DNA from: Rhodopirellula baltica SH 1
GTDB taxonomy: Bacteria > Planctomycetota > Planctomycetia > Pirellulales > Pirellulaceae
DNA length: 64,000 nucleotides
Direction of reading: 5' to 3'
Assembly (NCBI RefSeq): GCF_000196115.1
Contig: NC_005027.1
Span: 6,072,001 to 6,136,000 of the forward strand
Positions 9,008 through 16,213 of this stretch are shown here, one piece after another; position 1 is the first letter of the stretch, and every line of letters starts with the position of its first letter. Under the pieces are notes generated by a model. The model was not told the origin of the DNA, did no database searches, and worked only from the letters and a program-made list of their open reading frames with translations. The position numbers and the translations under genes are program-made.

Positions 9008-9550
9008 GTGATCTCAATTTCCGTGGAACAGTCGTGCCATTACGATTCGGTTCAACAGCTCACCGTTTCGGCTTTTGAAGCATCAAAGTTTGGTCATCAG
9101 GGCGAATCGGAACTGATCGAAGCCTTGCGTGACAATTGTGAGCGAGCAATTTCGTTGGTTGCTCTTGATGATCGAAAAGTGATAGGGCACGTGATCGCAT
9201 CGCCTGCCGTCATTCATTTCGCCGGCAGTGAGAGGAGCGGTTTGGCGATTGGTCCGATGGCGGTGATGCCGTCGTTTCAGCGGAGAGGCGTTGGTTCGCA
9301 ACTCGTTCGTGCGGTCGTTGAGCGAGCGGACGCTGCGGGCGAGTCCTTTATGGCGGTGGCTGGGCACCCGGAGTTCTACACTCGATTTGGGTTTCGGCCG
9401 ATTTTGGACTTTGGCGTTCAGCACTGTTTTGATGGAATGCCTGACGATGTGTTTTTCTTGCGAGGACTTCAGACCACATTTCCGGATCACTTCGAGAATG
9501 GACGCCTCGTTTACTCCAACGCGTTCGGTCGGCAAGACCGATTTGCCTGA
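9008..9550 (+). CDS. GNAT-family N-acetyltransferase
   Basis: A 180-residue acetyltransferase of the YhbS type (COG3153-like). The acetyl-CoA pyrophosphate loop Q-x-x-G-x-G is present in MPSFQRRGVGSQLVRAVVERA, preceded by the beta4 strand GLAIGPMAV. The family-specific GHPEFYTRFGFRP follows. The call uses a GTG start. No substrate can be inferred from the sequence; relatives acetylate small molecules or proteins. It stands alone between the minus-strand transport group and the plus-strand ferredoxin gene. Confidence 0.88.
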   Translation: MISISVEQSCHYDSVQQLTVSAFEASKFGHQGESELIEALRDNCERAISLVALDDRKVIGHVIASPAVIHFAGSERSGLAIGPMAVMPSFQRRGVGSQLVRAVVERADAAGESFMAVAGHPEFYTRFGFRPILDFGVQHCFDGMPDDVFFLRGLQTTFPDHFENGRLVYSNAFGRQDRFA

Positions 9551-9688
9551 TCGCGAACGGACGTTTGGTTTGATTCTGCCTGCGAACCATCGGCTGGAAT
9601 TCGTGTCCCTTTGATAGACGTGTCATGGCACATCTGCCGTGGACCAAATTGAATGATACGAACTTCGTTCTATTGAGAGGGACCTGCG

Positions 9689-9943
9689 ATGACGATGGTG
9701 GTGACGCAGCCGTGCATCGGTTGCAAAGACAAAGCCTGCTTGACCGTGTGCCCGGCGGATTGCTTTCACGAAGACGAGCAAATGGTTTACATCAATCCCG
9801 ACGACTGCGTTGATTGCGAAGCTTGCATTCCCGAGTGTCCGACCGAGGCCATCTTCGGCGAGGACGATGTGCCGGAGCAATGGAAGGACTTCATTGCATT
9901 GAACGCGATCAACGCGGACGCATGCCCGCCGGCCAGTGAGTAG
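9689..9943 (+). CDS. Small ferredoxin with two cluster-binding motifs
   Basis: An 84-residue cytoplasmic electron carrier. The first motif is CIGCKDKACLTVCP and the second is CVDCEACIPECP, the latter a complete CxxCxxCxxxCP 4Fe-4S site. The first has the wider spacing found in the 7Fe/FdxA class (a 3Fe-4S or 4Fe-4S site). The acidic C-terminal tail (ALNAINADACPPASE) also fits FdxA-type ferredoxins. A GAGGG ribosome-binding stretch lies just upstream of the ATG. No obvious partner reductase is adjacent. Confidence 0.92.
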   Translation: MTMVVTQPCIGCKDKACLTVCPADCFHEDEQMVYINPDDCVDCEACIPECPTEAIFGEDDVPEQWKDFIALNAINADACPPASE

Positions 9944-9957
9944 TTCGCGGTTCTCGA

Positions 9958-11022
9958 TCAGTATGGCGGTGCGAGTCGGCGAAAGCCGTGAAAAAGAACG
10001 ATCATCAGGAACGCGAGGTTGCGAAGAACGACTGCGAGTGGATTGATCCAAGGTGCTTTGTTGGGCGTTCTGCCCAGTGATGTTGGCTCCAATGTGTCGG
10101 CGAGTTTTTCAGCGAGGTGCTCGATCCACATGATGCTACGCGGCCAGTTTTGGATGCCGTCGAGCCATTTCGTTGGAATGCCATCGCGTCCCACACCGGC
10201 ACCAACGATTCCGCCAACAATCGCAGCAGTGGTGTCAGCATCACCGCCGCACTCGATGATGGAGGTGACCGCTTGTCGGTAGTCGTTTGGGCTGGACAGC
10301 CAGGCGTGAACGGCAAGCGGAACTGTGTGAAGCGTGTAGCCGGTGATGCCTCGTGAGAGTCCTTGTGAATCTGCAAAGTCTCGGGTGGATTCGTTCGACT
10401 GAGCACTGTCGATTGAGGCTCGGATTCGATTCAGTAATTCCGATTGCTCGTTGTTCAATGCCTTCTCAACGTCTTTCAGCCAAAGCTTGTGGTCGACCAT
10501 GGGAAAAGTTCGAGCGTGCCGTGCGGCAAGTGCGACCGCGATCGCACCTTGTTCTGCCTTTGGGTCAGAATGTGTCAATCGCGATGACGCACGCACGAAG
10601 TCCAGCATCAGCGAACGATCATCGATTGCCGCACCAAAGATGGCCGCTCGCATTGCCGGTCCGTTGCCAGCGGAGAAAACACCAGACGTTTGTGGCTTTG
10701 CGCCCAACCAAAGTTTGATACCGGATCGAGCCGTTGCTTTGCCGACTCCCGCGGGCAGTCCCAGGATCCACCACCGCAAACGCCATGCAAAACGCTTCGC
10801 GAATTGATTGACGTCGGATGGAGATTCCATTAACGATTGAGCCACCATGCAGGTGTGCTCCGTGTCGTCGGAAATCATCCCGTGACCAAGAAAAAAACGG
10901 TGTCGTGTCGGTGGGCCGAGAAGACGTGCGGCTCGATCGGGAGGCAAGCCTTCGTAGGGAAGTCCAAGAGCGTCACCAACGGCGGTGCCCAGCATGCAGC
11001 CAACAATGGATTTGTAATGCAA
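9958..11022 (-). CDS. ADP-ribosylglycohydrolase family protein
   Basis: A 354-residue member of the ARH/DraG superfamily, which hydrolyses ADP-ribose from proteins, nucleic acids or small adducts using two Mg ions. The N-terminal signature is GCMLGTAVGDALGLPYEG. The metal-binding motifs are MISDDTEHT (about residues 48-58) and GGDADTTAAIVGGIVGAGVG (about 255-275). A hydrophobic C-terminus (NPLAVVLRNLAFLMIVLFHGFRRL) is unusual and may anchor it to the membrane. It lies 63 bases downstream of the KptA gene on the same strand. KptA is also an ADP-ribose-transferring enzyme, so the two may act in one pathway. Confidence 0.92.
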   Translation of the reverse strand: MHYKSIVGCMLGTAVGDALGLPYEGLPPDRAARLLGPPTRHRFFLGHGMISDDTEHTCMVAQSLMESPSDVNQFAKRFAWRLRWWILGLPAGVGKATARSGIKLWLGAKPQTSGVFSAGNGPAMRAAIFGAAIDDRSLMLDFVRASSRLTHSDPKAEQGAIAVALAARHARTFPMVDHKLWLKDVEKALNNEQSELLNRIRASIDSAQSNESTRDFADSQGLSRGITGYTLHTVPLAVHAWLSSPNDYRQAVTSIIECGGDADTTAAIVGGIVGAGVGRDGIPTKWLDGIQNWPRSIMWIEHLAEKLADTLEPTSLGRTPNKAPWINPLAVVLRNLAFLMIVLFHGFRRLAPPY

Positions 11023-11085
11023 GACAGCTGCTCCAGGATGAAACGTTGGGTTTCGGTCAGTCAGATTCGCAAAACAGCCGACGGA

Positions 11086-11640
11086 TCACGTTGGGAAGGT
11101 GAGGTAAGTCGGCGGAACCGAATCGACTAACCAAACTTCATTCTCAGAGAGATAGAAAATATGACCGTCTTGATGCATTCGCTGTGCAGCGATGAGAAGG
11201 AGTTTGGGTTTGCCACGTCGCGAACCAACATTGGTTGCCGTTGCTTCGTCGGCGGAGAGGTGAACGTGGTTTCGAGATCGCTTTTGCAATCCTTGTTCAC
11301 GGATACGAGGAAGGAATGCATCCACGGTTCCATGGTAAAGCGTTGCGGGCGGATTCGCTTCGGTCAGGTTCAGGTCCACTCCTGCAACCGAATGCCCTTG
11401 GCTGGCGCGAATGCGAAGCCCATCATCGCTTAGGACAAAACGTTTCTTGTCATTTGTCGCGACCACTTCGTGAATCAATTCGAGCGTCAGCTTCTTGCCA
11501 CGTGTGTTTGCGTTTGCAATCAGTCCATCGATTTCGAGCCAGCCTTGCTCGTCCAGCGTCATGCCGATGACACCGGGTTGGTGTCGGAGGACGAGGCTCA
11601 GGAATTTGCTCGTCGACACGAGTTGTTTGTCTGCTTTCAT
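11086..11640 (-). CDS. kptA: RNA 2'-phosphotransferase (Tpt1/KptA family)
   Basis: A 184-residue protein beginning MKADKQLVSTSKFLSLVLRHQPGVIGM. KptA/Tpt1 uses NAD+ to remove a 2'-phosphate from RNA by forming an ADP-ribosylated intermediate. Visible family motifs are LSLVLRHQPG, the NAD-binding YHGT with its downstream HVHLSAD, and the C-terminal FYLSENEVWLVDSVPPTYL. Length is standard for bacteria. A much longer upstream frame exists but overlaps the next gene and lacks family similarity, so ATG 11640 is preferred. Bacteria have no tRNA splicing that leaves 2'-phosphates, so its substrate here is open. Confidence 0.93.
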   Translation of the reverse strand: MKADKQLVSTSKFLSLVLRHQPGVIGMTLDEQGWLEIDGLIANANTRGKKLTLELIHEVVATNDKKRFVLSDDGLRIRASQGHSVAGVDLNLTEANPPATLYHGTVDAFLPRIREQGLQKRSRNHVHLSADEATATNVGSRRGKPKLLLIAAQRMHQDGHIFYLSENEVWLVDSVPPTYLTFPT

Positions 11641-11672
11641 CGTGAAGATTCTATCGAAAGGCGGCGTTGAGG

Positions 11673-12044
11673 TTACGTAGTGGTGCGTCGCGTCAGGTCG
11701 ACGTTGTCGTAGAGATGCATGCCTTCCGTGTGCGATGAGGTCAGTGGTTGAGCAACGATGCCACCAAAGCGTGCTTCGGTCACGTACACCGGTCGGTGAT
11801 GGATCAGACAAAACACGGACCCGCAAACTCTGGACGCCGTGTCTGGTTCGTCCGCATAACCAAAGCAAAAGCCGCCCGAAAAACTCACGTTTCCAAATTC
11901 CAGGCGGCGGCCATCTCCATCCTCCGCCAGAGCCAAGCATTCTTTGCAGATGTACCAGGGATACCGAAGAAACACACGTTGCTTGGAACCACAAACTGGG
12001 CAATGGTGGTCGGGCAGTTCGCTTGAGGGTGAGGGCTGGGGCAT
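11673..12044 (-). CDS. Conserved zinc-ribbon protein of unknown function
   Basis: A 123-residue soluble protein with a four-Cys ribbon (HHCPVCGSKQRVFLRYPWYICKEC, residues about 13-37). A compact domain follows (LEFGNVSFSGGFCFGYAD, VFCLIHHRPVYVTEARFGGIVAQPL). The RYPWYIC and EARFGGIV stretches look like a conserved family found in diverse bacteria without an assigned role. It is the first gene of the minus-strand set with KptA (32-nt gap) and ADP-ribosylglycohydrolase. A link to RNA or ADP-ribose metabolism is suggested only by this position. Confidence 0.7.
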   Translation of the reverse strand: MPQPSPSSELPDHHCPVCGSKQRVFLRYPWYICKECLALAEDGDGRRLEFGNVSFSGGFCFGYADEPDTASRVCGSVFCLIHHRPVYVTEARFGGIVAQPLTSSHTEGMHLYDNVDLTRRTTT

Positions 12045-12197
12045 GGCCAGTTCAGGTTTCAGGGTGCGGTTTCGAAAGTGTCTGATTCGGTGACATGAAT
12101 GATTGCAGAATTGGTCGCGGGAGTGTGCGCGAGGCGACGGTCAACGGAGGGCTCGTTGTTGCGGCGATCGTTTAGGATAAATTTCAAGATTGAATGA

Positions 12198-12225
12198 TTG
12201 ACACCTCGTGATGTGACGATATATT
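12198..12225 (+). promoter_or_regulatory. Sigma-70-type promoter of the ArsR-family gene
   Basis: A perfect TTGACA (12198-12203), a 16-base spacer and TATATT (12220-12225) place transcription start near 12232, about 20 bases before the ATG at 12254. This is by far the best consensus promoter noticed in the window. Confidence 0.7.
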
Positions 12226-12233
12226 GGAGTCAC
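12213..12233 (+). promoter_or_regulatory. Operator-like inverted repeat overlapping the -10 element
   Basis: GTGAC, 11 bases, GTCAC (arms 12213-12217 and 12229-12233) straddles the TATATT box and the probable start site. ArsR-family repressors commonly bind imperfect palindromes at this position to block their own promoter. That the adjacent ArsR protein binds here is inference. Confidence 0.45.
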
Positions 12234-12253
12234 CGAGAGCGAGGGAGAACAAA

Positions 12254-12586
12254 ATGAATCGCAAAACAGAACTTAGAAACGAGCGTCCGTCAAAACCGCC
12301 CGGCACGGCAAGCGATTTTGCACAAGCCGCGGAATGTTTGAAGGTCCTCGCTCATCCAGTTCGTTTGCGAATTGTTCAGATGTTGCTACACGGCCGATAC
12401 ACGGTTGGTGAATTGGCATCGGATTGCGAGATCCAGAACAATGTCGGTTCGGATCATTTACGGCTGTTGCAGCGTTGCGGATTTCTGACCAGCAAGCGGG
12501 ATGGACGCAAAGTGTATTATCAAGTCGCTGAGTCTCATTTGGAGCAGCTGATGGCGTGCATCGAAGGACGCTTTCAGACGTCTTGA
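12254..12586 (+). CDS. ArsR-family transcriptional repressor, likely sulfur-responsive
   Basis: A 110-residue winged-helix protein (CLKVLAHPVRLRIVQMLLHGRYTVGELASDCEIQNNVGSDHLRLLQRCGFLTSKRDGRKVYYQVAE). It lacks the ELCVCDL metal site of arsenic and cadmium sensors. Instead it has Cys residues in the region of helix 3 (ASDCEIQ) and in the last helix (LMACIEG), the general placement of the persulfide-sensing Cys pair in SqrR/BigR proteins. It sits upstream of rhodanese, TSUP and CstB-like genes, so control of sulfide/persulfide detoxification is the best guess. The ATG at 12254 is preceded by a GAGGGAG ribosome-binding site, which decides it over the upstream in-frame start at 12224. Confidence 0.88.
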   Translation: MNRKTELRNERPSKPPGTASDFAQAAECLKVLAHPVRLRIVQMLLHGRYTVGELASDCEIQNNVGSDHLRLLQRCGFLTSKRDGRKVYYQVAESHLEQLMACIEGRFQTS

Positions 12587-12603
12587 AAGCAATTCAAAAT
12601 AGT

Positions 12604-12628
12604 GGGACGGACGGTCGTCCCTTTTTTT
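12604..12628 (+). terminator. Rho-independent terminator after the ArsR gene
   Basis: A perfect 6-bp stem (GGGACG / CGTCCC) with a 6-base loop is followed directly by seven T residues. It lies 18 bases beyond the ArsR stop codon and before the rhodanese gene. The regulator message probably ends here, or partly reads through, and the downstream sulfur genes need their own promoter. Confidence 0.75.
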
Positions 12629-12697
12629 AAACTGACATATCGTCGCATCTCGAGGTTTCGACCCATTTGTGGTGCGACCCTACAACGGAGTCTTCTC

Positions 12698-13243
12698 ATG
12701 CAGTCAATCACAGTTCAAGAGCTCGCCCAAAAGCAGAAGAGCACCAGCGTCGACTTGATCGATGTTCGGATGCCGACCGAGTATCGCGAAGTTCATGCCA
12801 CCGGAGCGGTCAGTGTTCCACTGGATTCATTGGATCCAAAGGCAGTGGCGCAAGCCATGCAAAACGGAAGTGGTGAGCCGATCTATGTCATTTGCAAGAG
12901 CGGGAATCGATCCAGCAAAGCCGTGCAGAAGTTCTTGCAGGCAGGCGTGCAAAACGTTGTCAACGTGGATGGCGGGACCAACGCATGGGTGTCCGCTGGG
13001 TTGCCAATTGTCCGGGGGCAGAAAGCCATTTCACTCGAACGTCAGGTTCGAATTTTGGCGGGGTTCTTGGCCTTGCTGGGTGCGGTCCTGGGGTTCTTCG
13101 TCCATCCCTACTTCATCGGACTGTCTGCATTCATCGGTGCCGGTTTGATGTTTGCCGGAATCACTGACACGTGTGGGATGGGCATGATGCTTTCGAAAAT
13201 GCCCTGGAATCGATGCGGAGATTCAGGGTCATGTTCGGTCTAG
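12698..13243 (+). CDS. Rhodanese fused to a membrane DUF2892 domain
   Basis: A 181-residue protein. The N-terminal half is a single rhodanese domain (VDLIDVRMPTEYREVHATGAVSVPLD) with active-site loop CKSGNRS near residue 66. It can carry sulfane sulfur as a persulfide. The C-terminal half has two hydrophobic segments of the DUF2892 type (ILAGFLALLGAVLGFFVHPYFIGLSAFIGAGLMFAGITDTCGMGMML), placing the rhodanese at the inner membrane. The ATG at 12698 is chosen because the upstream frame overlaps the terminator hairpin. Its stop overlaps the TSUP gene, so they are translated together. Confidence 0.92.
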   Translation: MQSITVQELAQKQKSTSVDLIDVRMPTEYREVHATGAVSVPLDSLDPKAVAQAMQNGSGEPIYVICKSGNRSSKAVQKFLQAGVQNVVNVDGGTNAWVSAGLPIVRGQKAISLERQVRILAGFLALLGAVLGFFVHPYFIGLSAFIGAGLMFAGITDTCGMGMMLSKMPWNRCGDSGSCSV

Positions 13244-14055
13244 CGATCTTGTTTGGCTGCATCGTCGGTTTTGCCCTCGGGCTTACCGGTGGGGGCGGCG
13301 GAGTTTTTGCCGTGCCATTGCTGGTCTATGGCATGTCGATCGCGCCACGCGAAGCGGTTGGGATCTCACTGGCATCGGTCGGCGGTACTGCGTTGTTTGG
13401 TGCGGTCCCAAGATTGATTCATGGTGAAGTCGAACTGAGGACCGGGTTGTTGTTTGCGATTGCTGGAATGATGGGTGCCCCGGTTGGATCGTATTTGTCG
13501 TCGTTGGTACCGGAGACGGCTTTGTTATTGATGTTTGCGGTGTTGATGCTCGTTGTTGCTTACCGGATGTGGGCGAAGACGAAAGATCCAAGCATTGTCA
13601 GCGGTGTGTGCAACAGCGAAGCGAGCATGGAACGCGATCGCAGTGCTTGTCAGCGTGATGAAGATGGCACGCTGCGATTGACATCGCGATGTGCACGGTT
13701 GCTGGTTCTGGTGGGACTGATGACGGGAGTGCTTTCGGGTTTGTTTGGCGTTGGTGGAGGGTTTGTCATCGTGCCCGCGTTGGTCTTGTTCAGCGGCATG
13801 GAAATTCACCGAGCGGTTGGGACGTCGTTGTTTGTCATTGTCCTGGTCAGCGTCTCTGGAGTCGCTTCTCATCTGCTCAGTGGCAACGAACTTTCCATCT
13901 CAACCGCATTGTTGTTCACGACGGGCGGATTCGCCGGCATGTGGTTGGGCGGGATCGTCGCGAAACGTTTGGAAGGTCCCACGCTTCAAAAAGTTTTCTC
14001 GATCGCGGTTGTGTTGGTCGCGACGTTCGTCCTTGTCAAATCAACGGTTTTGTAG
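13231..14055 (+). CDS. TSUP (TauE/SafE) family sulfur-compound permease
   Basis: A 274-residue integral membrane protein with two related halves of about four helices. Each half opens with the family glycine-rich motif (GLTGGGGGVFAVPLLVYG near the start and GLFGVGGGFVIVPALVLFSG in the second half). TSUP proteins move sulfite, sulfoacetate, thiosulfate or related anions. The central cytoplasmic loop (SEASMERDRSACQRDEDG) is longer than usual. ATG 13231 overlaps the rhodanese stop by 13 bases; an ATG at 13213 is a possible alternative. Context suggests export or import of inorganic sulfur species linked to the neighbouring rhodanese. Confidence 0.93.
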   Translation: MFGLAILFGCIVGFALGLTGGGGGVFAVPLLVYGMSIAPREAVGISLASVGGTALFGAVPRLIHGEVELRTGLLFAIAGMMGAPVGSYLSSLVPETALLLMFAVLMLVVAYRMWAKTKDPSIVSGVCNSEASMERDRSACQRDEDGTLRLTSRCARLLVLVGLMTGVLSGLFGVGGGFVIVPALVLFSGMEIHRAVGTSLFVIVLVSVSGVASHLLSGNELSISTALLFTTGGFAGMWLGGIVAKRLEGPTLQKVFSIAVVLVATFVLVKSTVL

Positions 14056-14084
14056 CTCACAGTCACTTTTGAGAGGAGACAATC

Positions 14085-15509
14085 ATGTTGCTCAAGTATT
14101 TCTATGATGACAAACTCGCACACGCTTCGTATCTGGTCGGATGTCAGCGCGTCCGCGAAGCCATCGTGATCGATCCAGGTCGCGACATTGAGGGCTATTT
14201 AGCGATGGCCGAGCGAGAAGGGCTCACCATCGCAGCCGTTGCGGAGACACATATTCATGCGGACTATGTGTCCGGTGCGCGGGAGCTTGCTGACCGGGTG
14301 GGGGCGAAATTGTACGTCTCCGATGAAGGCCCCGCCGAGTGGAAGTATTTGTACCTCGATGGATACACCAATCAATTGCTTCACGATGGCGATTCGTTTT
14401 CGATCGGCAAGATCAAGTTCGACGTGATGCACACGCCTGGCCACACTCCTGAGAGCTTGTCGTTTGTGTTGACTGACCAAGGCGGTGGAGTCACTAGTCC
14501 AATGGGAATTTTTACGGGCGACTTCGTTTTCGTCGGATCCATCGGTCGCCCAGATTTGTTGGAAGAGGCAGCCGGGATCGCTGGAACTGCTGAGCCGGGA
14601 GCAAAAGATTTGTTTGCGTCCATGAAGCGGTTTCGAGCATTGCCGGATCACTTGCAAGTTTGGCCAGCTCACGGGGCGGGCAGTGCCTGCGGGAAAGGAT
14701 TGGGGGCGATTCCCTCATCGACCGTTGGCTACGAGAAACTCACCAATCCCGCCCTGCAATATGACAACGAGGAATCTTTCGTGCGTTACATCCTGGCGGA
14801 TCAACCGGAAGCACCGAAGTACTTTGCGGTGATGAAACGCGTCAACAAAGAAGGGCCACGTGTGTTGGGTGAAGGGCATCATCATCAGATGCTTGACTTG
14901 GCAAAACTACATGCCGCATTGAAATCAGGGACCGTCATCGATCTAGCAACCTCCTCTGAATTCGCGAAAGGGCATGTGCCCGGGGCAATCAATATTCCGA
15001 TTGGCATGTTAGCGACCTGGGCAGGTTGGTTAGTCGACTACGACAAACCGGCGTACTTGATTTGCAAGCCGGAGCAATTGGAAGAAGCCGCTCGCGTGCT
15101 TCACAAGATTGGTGTGGAGGAAATCGTCGGTGCTTTTGACGCACACAGCGTTCAAGCGTCAGGGGAAGCCGATGAGGTCTATTCGGCCGCGAAGCCGTCT
15201 GAGTTGCTGCCTCGCATCGAGTCAGAGCGAGTGACGCTGATTGATGTGCGTTCGAACGAAGAGTGGAACGAGGGGCACATTCAAAATGCCAACCACTACT
15301 TTCTCGGTAGATTGCCGAGTCGTTTGAGCGAACTGCCCAAGGACAAAACCGTTGTCGTGCATTGCTTGAGTGGTGCTCGATCGTCGATTGCCGCCAGCGT
15401 TCTTCAAGCCAATGGCGTGAAAGACGTAATCAACATGGAGGGAGGCTACAAGGCGTGGGTGCAAGCGGATTTACCAAAGCAGAAAGAAACGGTGTCTTTG
15501 TCTAGCTAG
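14085..15509 (+). CDS. CstB-like metallo-beta-lactamase fold / double rhodanese protein
   Basis: A 474-residue fusion. Residues about 1-260 form a metallo-beta-lactamase-fold persulfide dioxygenase domain with ETHIHADYVSG, HTPGHTPESLSF, FTGDFVFVGSIGRPDL and WPAHGAGSACGKG. Two rhodanese domains follow. The first lacks a normal active-site loop, and the second has CLSGARS with its Cys near residue 427. The motif HIHADY rather than HxHxDH fits the mononuclear-iron persulfide dioxygenases. CstB-type enzymes oxidise persulfides to thiosulfate or sulfite. A strong AGGAG site precedes the ATG. It lies 29 bases after the TSUP gene in the same transcription unit. Confidence 0.93.
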   Translation: MLLKYFYDDKLAHASYLVGCQRVREAIVIDPGRDIEGYLAMAEREGLTIAAVAETHIHADYVSGARELADRVGAKLYVSDEGPAEWKYLYLDGYTNQLLHDGDSFSIGKIKFDVMHTPGHTPESLSFVLTDQGGGVTSPMGIFTGDFVFVGSIGRPDLLEEAAGIAGTAEPGAKDLFASMKRFRALPDHLQVWPAHGAGSACGKGLGAIPSSTVGYEKLTNPALQYDNEESFVRYILADQPEAPKYFAVMKRVNKEGPRVLGEGHHHQMLDLAKLHAALKSGTVIDLATSSEFAKGHVPGAINIPIGMLATWAGWLVDYDKPAYLICKPEQLEEAARVLHKIGVEEIVGAFDAHSVQASGEADEVYSAAKPSELLPRIESERVTLIDVRSNEEWNEGHIQNANHYFLGRLPSRLSELPKDKTVVVHCLSGARSSIAASVLQANGVKDVINMEGGYKAWVQADLPKQKETVSLSS

Positions 15510-15670
15510 CCTGATCGACCACGAGCGATTTACCACGGGGATTCGTCCGCAATTCCGGCGGTGGAATCTGGTTGGTTGATGAGAAGGCCATTTGGTCATA
15601 TGACATCCATGGCCGACACGATCGGCAGCACGAAGCGATTCACATTTATTGAAAACTTAGGAGACAAACG

Positions 15671-16150
15671 ATGAGTAAAACGCAAACGATTGAGAACTTG
15701 CAAAAAGCTTTGGCAATGGAATTGACGGCGACGCACCAATATCAGTTGCACGCCTGCGTGCTGGATGATTGGGGCATGGGGCTGTTGGCTTCCAAAATGC
15801 GTGAAGAACTACAAGAAGAGCTGGGGCATTCAGAAGACTTTTTGAACCGGATCTTGTTCTTGAAGGGAAATCCCAACTTGACGATGCAGAAAACGCCTGT
15901 CCAAGCAAAGTCGCTGAAGGAAATGTTCGAATCTGATCTGGCCGACGAAAAAGAAGCCATCGACTTCTACACGACCGCATCGATTCAGGCGAGTGAAGAC
16001 CGTGACATCGGGACGCGTCAATTGTTCGAACGCATTGCTGTGGACGAAGAAGGGCATGCGGGTTGGTTGGAGCTGCAACTGGATCTGTTGGAGCGGATGG
16101 GTGAACCAGCCTACATCGCCAAGCACATGCCAGCGAATTCGGATGAATAG
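15671..16150 (+). CDS. Ferritin-like (bacterioferritin-type) protein
   Basis: A 159-residue four-helix protein. The diiron ligands of the bacterioferritin class can be followed: Glu in AMELTATHQYQLHA, EExxH in EELQEELGHSE, Glu in LADEKEAIDFY, and Glu and His in AVDEEGHAGWLE. It may store iron, or act as a diiron oxidase/peroxidase. An AGGAG site precedes ATG 15671. It sits at the end of the sulfur gene group, separated by 161 bases from the CstB-like gene. It could supply iron to, or protect from iron released near, the persulfide dioxygenase. That role is inference. Confidence 0.9.
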   Translation: MSKTQTIENLQKALAMELTATHQYQLHACVLDDWGMGLLASKMREELQEELGHSEDFLNRILFLKGNPNLTMQKTPVQAKSLKEMFESDLADEKEAIDFYTTASIQASEDRDIGTRQLFERIAVDEEGHAGWLELQLDLLERMGEPAYIAKHMPANSDE

Positions 16151-16213
16151 GCAGCTGTTGATTTTTTACTGAGATGTTGTTTCCGGCGTGAACTTTGAAA
16201 TAGGAACGATTCA

